Shown here: positions 16,201 to 24,105 of the stretch, piece after piece
How positions within the stretch are numbered: the first letter of the stretch is position 1
Layout of the letters: each line of letters opens with the position of its first letter
DNA from: Amycolatopsis xylanica
GTDB taxonomy: Bacteria > Actinomycetota > Actinomycetes > Mycobacteriales > Pseudonocardiaceae
Length of the DNA stretch: 64,000 nt
Direction of reading: 5' to 3'
NCBI RefSeq assembly: GCF_900107045.1
Contig: NZ_FNON01000006.1
Coordinates: 1-64,000 of the forward strand
The notes under the pieces: generated by a model
Database searches by the model: none
What the model was told of the DNA's origin: nothing
What the model saw: the letters and a program-made list of their open reading frames with translations, nothing else
Position numbers and translations under genes: made by a program

Positions 16201-17027
16201 GCCCGCTCGACGACACCGCCACGTCCTTCGACGTGGCGAATACGGTGCGGTCGATGGGTGACGGGACGTTCACCGCCGACCTCAAGCTCGAATGGTCCAT
16301 CGGCGGCCACCCGCATGGTGGCTTCCTCATGGCCTTGCTCGCCAAGGCCGCGCTCGCGGTGCTCCAAGAGCGCGGTGAGCCGCCTGCCGACCCGCTCGCG
16401 GTGAGCGCGGAGTTCCTGCGCCCGCCCGCGATCGGCCCGGTGCTGCTGCGCACGGACGTGCGCAAGGTGGGCAGGCGCGCGACCGTGGTCGCGGTCGGAC
16501 TGGAACAGCGCGGCCGCAGCTGCGTCGAGGCCAGGGTGACCGCGGGCCGGTTGCCGATGCGCCGTCCGGAATGGACCGAACTGCCCGCGATGCCGGTCGA
16601 GCCGCCCGCCAGCGCGATCGCGATCGCGGGCGACACCGCCGAGGGCACCTTCAACCTGGCCAAGGGCTGCGATGTGCGCCTCGACCCGGCCACCGTGGGG
16701 TACCTGGCCGGTCGCACCGGCGACCCGCCCAGGATCAAGCTGTGGGTCCGGCCTCGCCACGGACTGGCCGACCCGTACTTCGCGCTGGTCGCCGGTGACG
16801 TGAACCCGCCCGTCGTGTTCAACCTAGGCCGGTTCGGCTGGGCGCCGAGCGTGCAGCTGACCGCGCTGCTGCGCACGCGCCCGGCGCCGGGCTGGCTGCG
16901 GGTGATCGTGGACTGCCGCTCGGTGCACGAGTCCTGGTTCGACTCGGACGCGCTGGTGATCGACTCGCAGGGCCGCCTGGTCGCCCAGGCCCGTCAGCTG
17001 GGACTGGCACCCGCGCCGGGAGCCTGA
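16197..17027 (+). CDS. acyl-CoA thioesterase family protein (TesB-like)
   Basis: 276 residues. Two hot-dog domains are expected from the length. The N-terminal one contains IGGHPHGGFLMALLAKAAL, the typical substrate-channel helix of TesB/TesA-like thioesterases. The C-terminal half has FNLGRFGWAPSVQLTALLR and the WLRVIVDCRSVHESWFDSDALVIDSQGRLVAQARQ strand set. It would hydrolyse an acyl-CoA or act as an acyl-binding protein; the substrate is unknown. No clear ribosome-binding site precedes the GTG, fitting coupling to the upstream small ORF. Confidence 0.83.
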   Translation: MSPLDDTATSFDVANTVRSMGDGTFTADLKLEWSIGGHPHGGFLMALLAKAALAVLQERGEPPADPLAVSAEFLRPPAIGPVLLRTDVRKVGRRATVVAVGLEQRGRSCVEARVTAGRLPMRRPEWTELPAMPVEPPASAIAIAGDTAEGTFNLAKGCDVRLDPATVGYLAGRTGDPPRIKLWVRPRHGLADPYFALVAGDVNPPVVFNLGRFGWAPSVQLTALLRTRPAPGWLRVIVDCRSVHESWFDSDALVIDSQGRLVAQARQLGLAPAPGA

Positions 17028-17050
17028 GCCCGCGTGTTTGGATGGTCGGC

Positions 17051-17863
17051 ATGAGCGTTATCGCGTTGCTGGGTGCCGGAAAAATCGGAGAGGCGTTGCT
17101 CTCGGGGCTGCTGCACGGCGGCACGAGCGCCGATGACCTGCTGTTCACCGAGCGATATCCGGCACGGGCCGCCGAGCTGACCGAGAAGTACGGCGTGCAC
17201 GGCGTGACCGTGCCCGAGGCGGCCAAGCGTGCCGACGTGCTGATCGTCGCCGTGAAGCCGCAGGACATCGACCCCGTGCTCGACGAGCTCGCGCCGCTGC
17301 TCGGGCCTGACTCGCTGGTCGTCTCGCTGTGCGCCGGGCTGCCGACCGCGTTGTACGAGCGTCGGCTGGCTTCGGGCGTCCCGGTCGTGCGCGTGATGCC
17401 GAACACGCCGATGCTGGTCGGCGAGGCGATGAGCGCGATGTCACCCGGCAAGCACGCGACGGCCGCCCACCTGACGGTCGTCCGCGAGCTGCTGGAGCAC
17501 GTCGGCAAGGTCGTCGAGGTGCCGGAGTCGCAGCAGGACGCGGTGACCGCGCTCTCGGGTTCCGGGCCCGCGTACTTCTTCTTCCTGGTCGAGGCCATGA
17601 TCGACGCCGGCATCCTGCTCGGCCTGCCGCGCGCGTTGTCCGAGAGCCTGATCGTCCAGTCGGCCGTCGGCGCCGGGAAGATGCTCGCCGAGTCCGGCGA
17701 ACACCCGGTCATCCTGCGCGAGGCGGTCACCTCCCCGGCCGGCACGACCATCAACGCCATCCGCGAGCTGGAGAAACACGGCGTCCGCGCCGCACTACTG
17801 GCGGCCATCGAAGCCGCCCGCGACCGCTCGGTCGAGCTGGGCAAGGCCCACGAAACCCCCTGA
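17051..17863 (+). CDS. proC: pyrroline-5-carboxylate reductase ProC
   Basis: 270 residues from ATG 17051 (ATG 17042 is possible). It reduces pyrroline-5-carboxylate to proline with NAD(P)H. The Rossmann motif IALLGAGKIGEALLSGLL starts the protein. VVAVKPQDI and VVRVMPNTPMLVGEAMSA mark the cofactor domain. The dimerization and active-site helix has DAVTALSGSGPAYFFFLVEAM, and VTSPAGTTINAIRELE is the family signature. A complex inverted-repeat block follows, separating it from the excisionase-type regulator gene. Confidence 0.96.
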   Translation: MSVIALLGAGKIGEALLSGLLHGGTSADDLLFTERYPARAAELTEKYGVHGVTVPEAAKRADVLIVAVKPQDIDPVLDELAPLLGPDSLVVSLCAGLPTALYERRLASGVPVVRVMPNTPMLVGEAMSAMSPGKHATAAHLTVVRELLEHVGKVVEVPESQQDAVTALSGSGPAYFFFLVEAMIDAGILLGLPRALSESLIVQSAVGAGKMLAESGEHPVILREAVTSPAGTTINAIRELEKHGVRAALLAAIEAARDRSVELGKAHETP

Positions 17864-17870
17864 CCAGCCC

Positions 17871-17970
17871 GGGAAAAAAATCCCAATGTGGCTTTCGTCA
17901 GGTTCCGGCCAGCCAATGTGGCGTTGGTCAGGTCAAAGCTGACCAACGCCACATTGGGATTTTTTTTCCC
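17871..17970. repeat. Nested inverted repeat (diverged family-1), terminator
   Basis: The inner stem is a perfect 19-bp pair (17913-17931 with 17939-17957), loop GTCAAAG. Its outer right flank ends in an eight-T run. The left segment 17871-17892, an A-run followed by TCCCAATGTGGC, can pair with the same right arm (17948-17970), so two left arms compete for one right arm. The left segment also carries GTGGCTTTCGTCAGG, the family-1 core. This is a strong rho-independent terminator after proC. Confidence 0.75.
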
Positions 17971-18159
17971 TGGTCGAGGTGGCATTCGGGGGACCCGAGA
18001 GAAATTGGCTAGTGCAAATGGGGCAGGTCAGGGGCCCATACCGGTGACTGGCGTCGCATTAGTCCCACGAGTCCCGCTACTCTCACGAGAGCACGTGCGT
18101 GTCGGTACCGCCGGTGGGGAAGCCGCGCGGCGCGACACGTGTCGAAGGATCGGTGAATC

Positions 18160-18375
18160 ATGCCGCCGAACAAGAAGGAGGACGTGCCCGCGGTCGGGCA
18201 GGTCCAGTTTTTGACGGTCGCCGAGGTGGCCACGCTCATGCGGGTCTCCAAGATGACCGTTTACCGCCTCGTGCACTCGGGTGAGCTGCCGGCCGTTCGG
18301 GTCGGCAAGTCGTTCAGAGTGCCGGAGAAAGCAGTGCACACTTACCTCGAAGGGGCATACTTCGACGTAGGTTGA
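18160..18375 (+). CDS. excisionase/BldC-type helix-turn-helix DNA-binding protein
   Basis: 71 residues. A MerR-like winged helix domain fills residues 17-66: FLTVAEVATLMRVSKMTVYRLVHSGELPAVRVGKSFRVPEKAVHTYLEG. It is the counterpart of the small regulator between proC and the bS22 gene in mycobacteria (Rv0500A). Its targets are unknown. The ~150 bases upstream contain a GCTACTCTCACGAGAGCACG segment with a TACTCT -10-like element. It is a paralogue-level relative of the BldC gene at 48335-48547. A GC-rich hairpin follows. Confidence 0.87.
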   Translation: MPPNKKEDVPAVGQVQFLTVAEVATLMRVSKMTVYRLVHSGELPAVRVGKSFRVPEKAVHTYLEGAYFDVG

Positions 18376-18411
18376 GTGAGCGGCGGGCCCGAAGCCGGGC
18401 CCGCCGACTCA
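18373..18411 (+). terminator. GC-rich hairpin after the excisionase-type gene
   Basis: Ten-bp stem CGGCGGGCCC (18381-18390) with its complement at 18397-18406, extended outward by TGAGT/ACTCA pairing (18373-18377, 18407-18411). No T tract follows, so it is a stem-loop terminator of the type common in actinobacteria. Confidence 0.65.
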
Positions 18412-18516
18412 GTCCTGGACAGGCGCGGGTAACCTGGTAGACCGCTCGTGCCTGTGCGCTCCAACCGTTGGACGCTGCGCCGGGCAGCGTGACCGACGAC
18501 GACCTAAGGAGCGCCC

Positions 18517-18618
18517 GTGGGCTCTGTGATCAAGAAGCGCCGCAAGCGCATGTCGAAGAAGAAGCACCGCAAGTTGCTTCGCCGCACTCGGGTTCAGCGC
18601 AGGAAGGCCGGTAAGTAG
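18517..18618 (+). CDS. 30S ribosomal protein bS22
   Basis: 33 residues encoded from GTG 18517, with AAGGAG 5 nt upstream. The product starts MGSVIKKRRKRMSKKKHRKL and ends RRTRVQRRKAGK; more than half the residues are Lys or Arg. It matches the tiny AURKAIP1/COX24-related protein found on mycobacterial 30S subunits and previously annotated as a hypothetical (Rv0500B). Only the small size hides it from ORF finders. A perfect terminator hairpin follows 25 nt after the stop. Confidence 0.93.
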   Translation: MGSVIKKRRKRMSKKKHRKLLRRTRVQRRKAGK

Positions 18619-18643
18619 CCTTCGGCTGCGAGACAGCTCGGGT

Positions 18644-18680
18644 ATGGCCCGTCCAGCACTTGGACGGGCCATTCTCTGTT
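18644..18680 (+). terminator. terminator after bS22
   Basis: Perfect 12-bp stem (ATGGCCCGTCCA at 18644-18655 with 18661-18672), 5-nt loop, followed by TCTCTGTTTG. The sequence gives a rho-independent type structure. Confidence 0.8.
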
Positions 18681-18891
18681 TGTGGGCACCCCTGCCCCCA
18701 TTCGAGTGACGTCACGAAACGTTTGCCAGGTGGGCGAGTTAATAGCATGTAAGACGCCTCTGGGCCATGCCTAATGAGCGGTAACATCCTGAGGGCGTCG
18801 GCGCGATGCTTCCAGTGAGTGCAGGTTCGCGCACCTCGGGTGACTGAGCCCGTGAAGATCGAAAAAAGCCCTAATCGCCGTAGGGAGACTC

Positions 18892-19941
18892 ATGCCGTCC
18901 AACATCGTGCTCGTGACCGGGGTCGGTGGGGAGCTGGGCGGAAAACTGCTGGCCAGGCTCGGTAACAACCCCGACTTCGAGCGGGTGATCGGCGTGGACA
19001 CCACACCGCCGGCGAAATCCGTGCTGCAGCGAATGGGACACGCCGAATTCGTGCGTGCGGACATTCGAAACCCACTGATCGCGAAGGTCATCAGCAGCGC
19101 CAAGGTCGACACGGTCGTGCACGCGTCGACGACCGCGCATCCGGCGGGCCCCAGCCGCCGGACGGCGATCAAGGAAGTCAACGTCATCGGCACCATGCGC
19201 CTGCTGGCCGCGTGCCAGCGCTCGCCGCTGGTGCGCAAGCTGGTGGTCAAGTCCACCGCGGCCGTGTACGGCGCGAGCTCGCGCTCGCAGGCCGTGTTCA
19301 CCGAGGATTCAGAGCTCATCCCGGCGGACTCCAGCGGCTACGCCAAGGACGCCGTGGAGATGGAAGGTTACGTACGGGGTTTATCCCGGCGCAGACCGGA
19401 TATCACCGTCACCATGGCCCGCTTCATCAATCTCATCGGGCCCGAGGTCGACACCGTGCTGGCGAGGTACTTCGCCTTGCCGGTGGTCCCGACGGTGTTC
19501 GGCTTCGACGCCCGCATCCAGCTCCTGCACTCGGCGGACGCGCTGTCCGTGCTCGAGCTGGCGACCGTGCACGACAAGCCCGGCGTGTTCAACGTCGGCT
19601 CGGACGGCGTGATGACGCTGTCGCAGATGATCCGCCGCGCAGGCAGGCTCGAGCTGCCGATGCCGCGCGGAGTATTGCCGTCGATCGGGAAGGTGCTGCG
19701 CGGCGCTCGCGTCGTCGACTTCTCGGCCGACCAGGTACGGCTGCTGAACTTCGGGCGGGTCGTGGACACCACGCGGCTCAAGAAGGAGTTCGGCTACACC
19801 CCGCGCTGGACGACGCGCGAGGCATTCGATGACTACATCCAGGGCCGGGGCATCAGGCCCGTCCTGGACGGGGGCCTGCTGGCGGGACTGGCGGGCAAAG
19901 TGATGACCGCGGCGGCGACCGGTCAGTCGGCCGCGCGGTGA
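18892..19941 (+). CDS. NAD-dependent epimerase/dehydratase (SDR family)
   Basis: 349 residues. Rossmann NAD-binding motif TGVGGELGGKLL lies at residues 9-20, with DIRNPLIAKV and VVHASTTAHPAG next. The extended-SDR catalytic tyrosine and lysine appear as GYAKDAVEMEGYVR, with STAAVYGASS before it. It corresponds to GalE2-like Rv0501; the exact substrate is uncertain. The 219-nt upstream region has a perfect GTGACGTCAC palindrome (18706-18715) and a TAGCAT hexamer in AGTTAATAGCATG. It is coupled by GTGA overlap to the acyltransferase. Confidence 0.87.
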   Translation: MPSNIVLVTGVGGELGGKLLARLGNNPDFERVIGVDTTPPAKSVLQRMGHAEFVRADIRNPLIAKVISSAKVDTVVHASTTAHPAGPSRRTAIKEVNVIGTMRLLAACQRSPLVRKLVVKSTAAVYGASSRSQAVFTEDSELIPADSSGYAKDAVEMEGYVRGLSRRRPDITVTMARFINLIGPEVDTVLARYFALPVVPTVFGFDARIQLLHSADALSVLELATVHDKPGVFNVGSDGVMTLSQMIRRAGRLELPMPRGVLPSIGKVLRGARVVDFSADQVRLLNFGRVVDTTRLKKEFGYTPRWTTREAFDDYIQGRGIRPVLDGGLLAGLAGKVMTAAATGQSAAR

Positions 19942-21005
19942 AACCCGAGCGAGACCCGCACAAGGAAAGCGAGGCGGACAACGTGAGCAGTGCCGAAGCA
20001 CAGGTCATCCCGCTGCACGGACCGGGGAGAGAGAAGCCGAGGGACACCGTCGAGGTGCCCGCGGAGAAGCTCGCCGAAGCGGATGAGACTGAACGGCTGC
20101 TCCAAGCCCCGGTCGTCAACTTCCCGGCACCGGCCGCCGCGCCGGTGCGGCAGCCGGACGTTTCCGAGCTGCCCGAGGCGCTGGCGGAGGCGATCGCGTT
20201 CGTGCGCAGCAGGCTGACGGGCAGTTACACCGTCGACGAGTTCGGCTTCGACGCCGAGCTCACCGAGACCCTCATGCTCCCGCCTTTGCGTGCGCTGTAC
20301 CAAAAATGGTTCCGCGTAACGACTTACGGCGTGCACAACCTGCCCGTCGACGGCGGCGCGCTGCTCGTGTCCAACCACTCGGGCACCTTGCCGATCGACG
20401 CGCTGATGACCGCGGTCGCCGTACACGACGAGCACCCGAAGCACCGCCACATGCGCGGCCTCGGCGCCGACCTCGTCTTCAAAGTGCCCTTCATCGGATC
20501 GTTCGCCCGCCGCATCGGCCAGACACTGGCCTGCAACGCCGACGCCGAGCGCCTGCTCTCCAAGGGCGAGCTGGTCGGCGTGTGGCCGGAAGGCTTCAAG
20601 GGCATCGGCAAGCCGTTCTCGGCCCGCTACAAGCTGCAGCGCTTCGGACGCGGTGGTTTCGTGTCGGCCGCGCTGCGCACCGGCGTGCCGATCATCCCGG
20701 TGTCGGTGGTCGGCGCCGAGGAGATCTACCCGAAGATCGGGGACGTGAAGGTGCTCGCGCGCATGCTCGGGCTGCCGTACTTCCCGATCACGCCACTGTT
20801 CCCGCTCTTCGGCCCGCTCGGTGCGATCCCGCTGCCGACGAAGTGGACCATCGAGTTCGGCGAGCCGATCCAGACCGACTCGTACTACCCGGGCGCCGAA
20901 GAGGACCCGATGCTCGTGTTCAACCTGACCGACCAGGTCCGCGAGTCGATCCAGCAGACGCTCTACCGCCGCCTCTCCCAGCGCCAGGGCATCTTCCGCG
21001 GCTGA
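19938..21005 (+). CDS. lysophospholipid acyltransferase family protein (PlsC-like)
   Basis: 355 residues. An N-terminal ~90-residue Pro/Glu-rich region precedes the acyltransferase domain. Motif I appears as VSNHSGTLPIDALM (about residue 145), with two extra residues between His and Asp compared with HX4D. Motif III is VWPEGFKGIGKPF and motif IV GVPIIPVSVVGAEE. It would transfer acyl chains onto a lysophospholipid or glycerol backbone at the membrane. The GTG start overlaps the epimerase stop; GTG 19983 is an alternative. It matches Rv0502 in order. Confidence 0.88.
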   Translation: MKPERDPHKESEADNVSSAEAQVIPLHGPGREKPRDTVEVPAEKLAEADETERLLQAPVVNFPAPAAAPVRQPDVSELPEALAEAIAFVRSRLTGSYTVDEFGFDAELTETLMLPPLRALYQKWFRVTTYGVHNLPVDGGALLVSNHSGTLPIDALMTAVAVHDEHPKHRHMRGLGADLVFKVPFIGSFARRIGQTLACNADAERLLSKGELVGVWPEGFKGIGKPFSARYKLQRFGRGGFVSAALRTGVPIIPVSVVGAEEIYPKIGDVKVLARMLGLPYFPITPLFPLFGPLGAIPLPTKWTIEFGEPIQTDSYYPGAEEDPMLVFNLTDQVRESIQQTLYRRLSQRQGIFRG

Positions 21006-21018
21006 CGCACCCCGTACG

Positions 21019-21075
21019 AAAGCCCGAAAGCCACTTTCGTCAGATGCGATCTGACGAAAGTGGCTTTCGGGCTTT
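21019..21075. repeat. Family-1 intergenic palindrome (copy D), bidirectional terminator
   Basis: Perfect 25-bp inverted repeat (21019-21043 with 21051-21075), loop ATGCGAT. It lies between the convergent acyltransferase and HAD genes. The arms are identical to copy B over all 25 bases; only the loop differs. Confidence 0.85.
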
Positions 21076-21087
21076 GACGAGGTCGGC

Positions 21088-21996
21088 CTAGCGGCGGCGG
21101 TAGGCGAGGCCCGCGGCGACCGCGCCCGCGACCGCGCCGGCGCCGAGCACCGAGGGCACGCCGATCTTGGCGGCCTTGCGGCCGGTGCGGAAGTCGCGGA
21201 TCTCCCAGCCTCGGGCGCGGGCGACGTCGCGCAGGCCCGCGTCGGGGTTGACCGCGACCGCGGTGCCGACCGCCGAGAGCATCGGGACGTCGTTCTGGGA
21301 GTCCGAGTAGGCCGTGCAGCGGCGCAGGTTCAGACCTTCGCGGGAAGCGAGCGCGCGGACGGCGTGTGCCTTCGCACGGCCGTGCAGGAGGTCGCCGACG
21401 AGGCGTCCCGTGTAGACACCGTTCTCGGTCTCGGCGACCGTGCCGAGCGCGCCGGTGAGGCCGAGGCGGCGCGAGATGATGGCCGCGAGTTCGATCGGGG
21501 TCGCGGTGACGAGCCACACGCGCTGGCCGGCGTCGAGGTGCATCTGGGCGAGCGCGCGGGTGCCGGACCAGATCTTGTCGGCCATCAGCTCGTCGTAGAT
21601 CTCTTCGCTGATCTCGGTCAGCTCGGCGACCGTTCGTCCGGCCACAAAGGACAGTGCCTGCTCGCGGTGGGTCTTGATGTCTTCCTTGTTCTCGCGGCCG
21701 CCGACGCGGAATTTCACCTGCTGCCACATGAAACCGGCGAGATCGGCGGTCGTGAAGAACTTGCGCGCGGCGAGGCCGCGGGCGAAGTAGAAGATCGACG
21801 CGCCCATCATCATGGTGTTGTCGACGTCGAAGAAGGCGGCGGCCGTCAGGTCCGGTGGCGCCGGCGGGGTGGGCGGCAGCGCCAGTTCGGCGGCTTCCAT
21901 CGCGACGGCGGCGTCAGCCGACGCCTCGCCAGCGAGAGTGGCGAGCCGTTCGAGTTCCTGACTCTTGTCCTTGCCACGCCAAGATGACACGCACAC
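21088..21996 (-). CDS. HAD-IB family hydrolase (SerB1-like)
   Basis: 302 residues, GTG start at 21996. Motif I DxDxT is FFDVDNTMMMG near residue 58; motif II is VTATPIELA; motif III/IV are KAHAVRAL and YSDSQNDVPML. These define a subclass IB HAD phosphatase such as phosphoserine phosphatase, and the genomic neighbours match mycobacterial serB1. A C-terminal hydrophobic helix (VPSVLGAGAVAGAVAAGLAYRRR) suggests membrane association, which is unusual for SerB enzymes. The physiological substrate is therefore uncertain. Confidence 0.88.
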   Translation of the reverse strand: MCVSSWRGKDKSQELERLATLAGEASADAAVAMEAAELALPPTPPAPPDLTAAAFFDVDNTMMMGASIFYFARGLAARKFFTTADLAGFMWQQVKFRVGGRENKEDIKTHREQALSFVAGRTVAELTEISEEIYDELMADKIWSGTRALAQMHLDAGQRVWLVTATPIELAAIISRRLGLTGALGTVAETENGVYTGRLVGDLLHGRAKAHAVRALASREGLNLRRCTAYSDSQNDVPMLSAVGTAVAVNPDAGLRDVARARGWEIRDFRTGRKAAKIGVPSVLGAGAVAGAVAAGLAYRRR

Positions 21997-22063
21997 CGCC
22001 TCAGGTCGGAAGAACCGGTCCTGTGCACAGAGTAGCGACCACGGAACCAGGCTCGCGTCAAGC

Positions 22064-23077
22064 CTAGGGAATGATGATAGGTGGCAAGCCCGGCAACAAG
22101 GGTGGCAGCGAGATCAACGGCGGCTGACTTGTCGTCGGTATCGGCAGAGGTGGCAGCTGCGTCGGCAGGATCGGCGGCGGGACCACCGGCGGCGGCTTCA
22201 CCGCGCTGCCGGACGGCGGCGGCCCGGCGCTGGTCGGCCGCGACACCCCCGGCGACGGCGAGCTGGTCGACGTCAGCATCGAGGTCGGCACGGTCGGCGT
22301 CTGCTCGGGCTCGTTGGGGTTGGGCGGTGGCTTCGACGGCGCCTGCTCGCAGACACCGGTCGAGGGCAGCATGCCGAGTTCGTCGGCCAGGCCGGTGGTG
22401 ATCTGGTAGCAGTTCAGCCGCCCGGAAAGATCCGTCGCCCGCTGCTCGATCTTCATCAGCGTCGGATCGGCGGCGGCGAGCCTGCCCGTGTGCTGACGCG
22501 CCCAGTCCCGCAGCTGCGTCAGCAGGACCTGTCCGCCGTTGGCCGTCGCGAACGCGGTCAGCTGCGTGACGCCTTGGCGTGCTTCGCTCTCGAAGTCGGC
22601 CAGGCCCTCGCGGAAGGCGGGGGTGGTGGGATCGACCCGGGACAGCTCGTTGAGCCGGTTGGTGGCGAACTCGAGGTGCTTTTCGGCCTTCTCCTGCTCG
22701 CCGAAGGTGAGCCCGAGTTCGGCCTGCTCGCCTGCGAGCTTCATCGAGTAGAGCGCGTCGCCCGGCAAGGCGTCCTTCGACATGACCATGCTCAGCCCGC
22801 CGAGCGCGATCCCGACGGTCGCGGCGGCGACGAGCACGCGGGTCATCACGCGCGGCGCGTGCACCGGCTCCGGTTCCTCGTCGGGAGGCGCGAGCCGTCC
22901 GACGATCTCCGCGCGGATGCGGGCCTTGGTCTCCTCGTCCGGCGTGCCCGCCGCGCCGAGCGAGCGGAGGCCGCCGATCAGCGCGAGTTCGGCGCCGAAA
23001 TCACCGGCTTCGGAGGGGTCGTCGAGGGCGCGAGCGAACCTTTCGCTCTCCTCGCGCTCACGTCTCAAGTCCCGCAC
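22064..23077 (-). CDS. DUF5667 protein, candidate anti-sigma factor of the adjacent ECF sigma
   Basis: 337 residues. An N-terminal cytosolic region of about 75 residues (REREESERFARALDDP) is followed by one membrane helix (VLVAAATVGIALGGLSMVM), then the DUF5667 domain (PGDALYSMKLAGEQAELGLTFGEQEKAEKHLEFATNRLNEL). A 90-residue Pro/Ser/Thr-rich tail ends the protein. The topology, and its place 84 nt downstream of a BldN-like sigma gene, resemble Streptomyces rsbN next to bldN. An anti-sigma role is inference. The start shown is a weak GTG/ATG choice. Confidence 0.75.
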   Translation of the reverse strand: MRDLRREREESERFARALDDPSEAGDFGAELALIGGLRSLGAAGTPDEETKARIRAEIVGRLAPPDEEPEPVHAPRVMTRVLVAAATVGIALGGLSMVMSKDALPGDALYSMKLAGEQAELGLTFGEQEKAEKHLEFATNRLNELSRVDPTTPAFREGLADFESEARQGVTQLTAFATANGGQVLLTQLRDWARQHTGRLAAADPTLMKIEQRATDLSGRLNCYQITTGLADELGMLPSTGVCEQAPSKPPPNPNEPEQTPTVPTSMLTSTSSPSPGVSRPTSAGPPPSGSAVKPPPVVPPPILPTQLPPLPIPTTSQPPLISLPPLLPGLPPIIIP

Positions 23078-23161
23078 TCCGACTCCATCACCGGCACAGT
23101 CGGAATGAGAACGATCCGGAGTCCCCCGGAGTTACGGCTACTCCAAAGTAGGTAAAACGGG

Positions 23162-23818
23162 CTAACGAATGCCGTTGGGCAGCAGCTGGGCGAGCCTGCG
23201 GACGGCCCGGTGCTGCAACGCCTTGATGGCGCCTTCGTTGCGGCGCATGATCTGCGCGGTCTCGGCGACCGACAGGCCCTGCATGAAACGCAGGATGATG
23301 CATTCGCGCTGGTCATCGCCCAGTTCGGCGACGCATTTGAGCAGCTCGGTCCGCGTCGCGCGGGTGATCGCCTCCTGCTCGGGACCCGGCTGGCCTCCCG
23401 CGGTCGGCTCGGTGACCTCGTCGGTCACGACCTCGAGCCGAAAGCGGCTGGACTTCACGTGGTCCAGGATCAGGTTGCGCGCGATGGTGACGAACCAGGC
23501 GCCGACGTCACGGCCTTGGTAGCTGACCGAGGTGATGCGCCGCAGTGCGCGCAGGAACGTCTCGCTGGTGACGTCCTCGGCCAGGTCGCGGTCGCCGAGC
23601 CGAAAGAGGACATAGCGGTAGACCACGTCGACGTAGCGGTCGTAGAGCAGGCCGAACGCGCCGGAGTCGCCCTTCTGGGCGGCCGTGACGAGCTCCCAGG
23701 CCTCGGTCTTCGCGAGTTCCGGATCCTTCTTGGGAGTGGCCTTGGCAGCAGAACGCCTGATGATGTGCCCGGCCACCAGTGCGGCGGGTCCACGCATCGC
23801 GGCGACTTGCAGGCTCAT
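23162..23818 (-). CDS. ECF RNA polymerase sigma factor, BldN-like
   Basis: 218 residues from ATG 23818, with GGAGGTGCC 6 nt upstream. Region 2 runs from AFGLLYDRYVDVVYRYVLFRLGDRDLAEDVTSETFLRALR; region 4 contains ELGDDQRECIILRFMQGLSVAETAQIMRRNEGAIKALQHRAVRRL. There is an N-terminal extension of about 45 residues before region 2, as in BldN sigma factors. It is followed by the DUF5667 gene. In Streptomyces BldN controls aerial development; the regulon here is unknown. Confidence 0.9.
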   Translation of the reverse strand: MSLQVAAMRGPAALVAGHIIRRSAAKATPKKDPELAKTEAWELVTAAQKGDSGAFGLLYDRYVDVVYRYVLFRLGDRDLAEDVTSETFLRALRRITSVSYQGRDVGAWFVTIARNLILDHVKSSRFRLEVVTDEVTEPTAGGQPGPEQEAITRATRTELLKCVAELGDDQRECIILRFMQGLSVAETAQIMRRNEGAIKALQHRAVRRLAQLLPNGIR

Positions 23819-24105
23819 CTCGAGGCACCTCCGGCGGGCTCGCCACTGTAGTCAACGCCCCCGAATCCCCGCAGGGAGTCTTGACCTGTGCGGACTGCTT
23901 CGTCAACAGCGGTCAAGGTGACTCCCTTCGGCGACCCTGCGTGAGCAATGACACGCGGGTCCGTTTCGGCAGCATACGTGTTGTTACCGGGAAGTAGGTA
24001 GTGGTGTCCAGGTTGCGGAGGTGCGACGAAGCCCGCGTATCCCCATGACGGGGGAGGAGATGACAAACTGGCAACGGTCCTCCACGCCTAACCACGGGAG
24101 TCGAT
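23819..24105. promoter_or_regulatory. divergent promoter region, ECF sigma / acyl-CoA ligase
   Basis: 287 bases between divergent genes. On the minus strand GGCGTTGACTACAGTGG near 23850 contains TTGACT and TACAGT, possible sigma-promoter parts. An 83-codon minus-strand frame (24066-23815) overlaps the sigma start by 4 nt, but it begins at a weak TTG. No RNA element was recognised. Confidence 0.4.
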
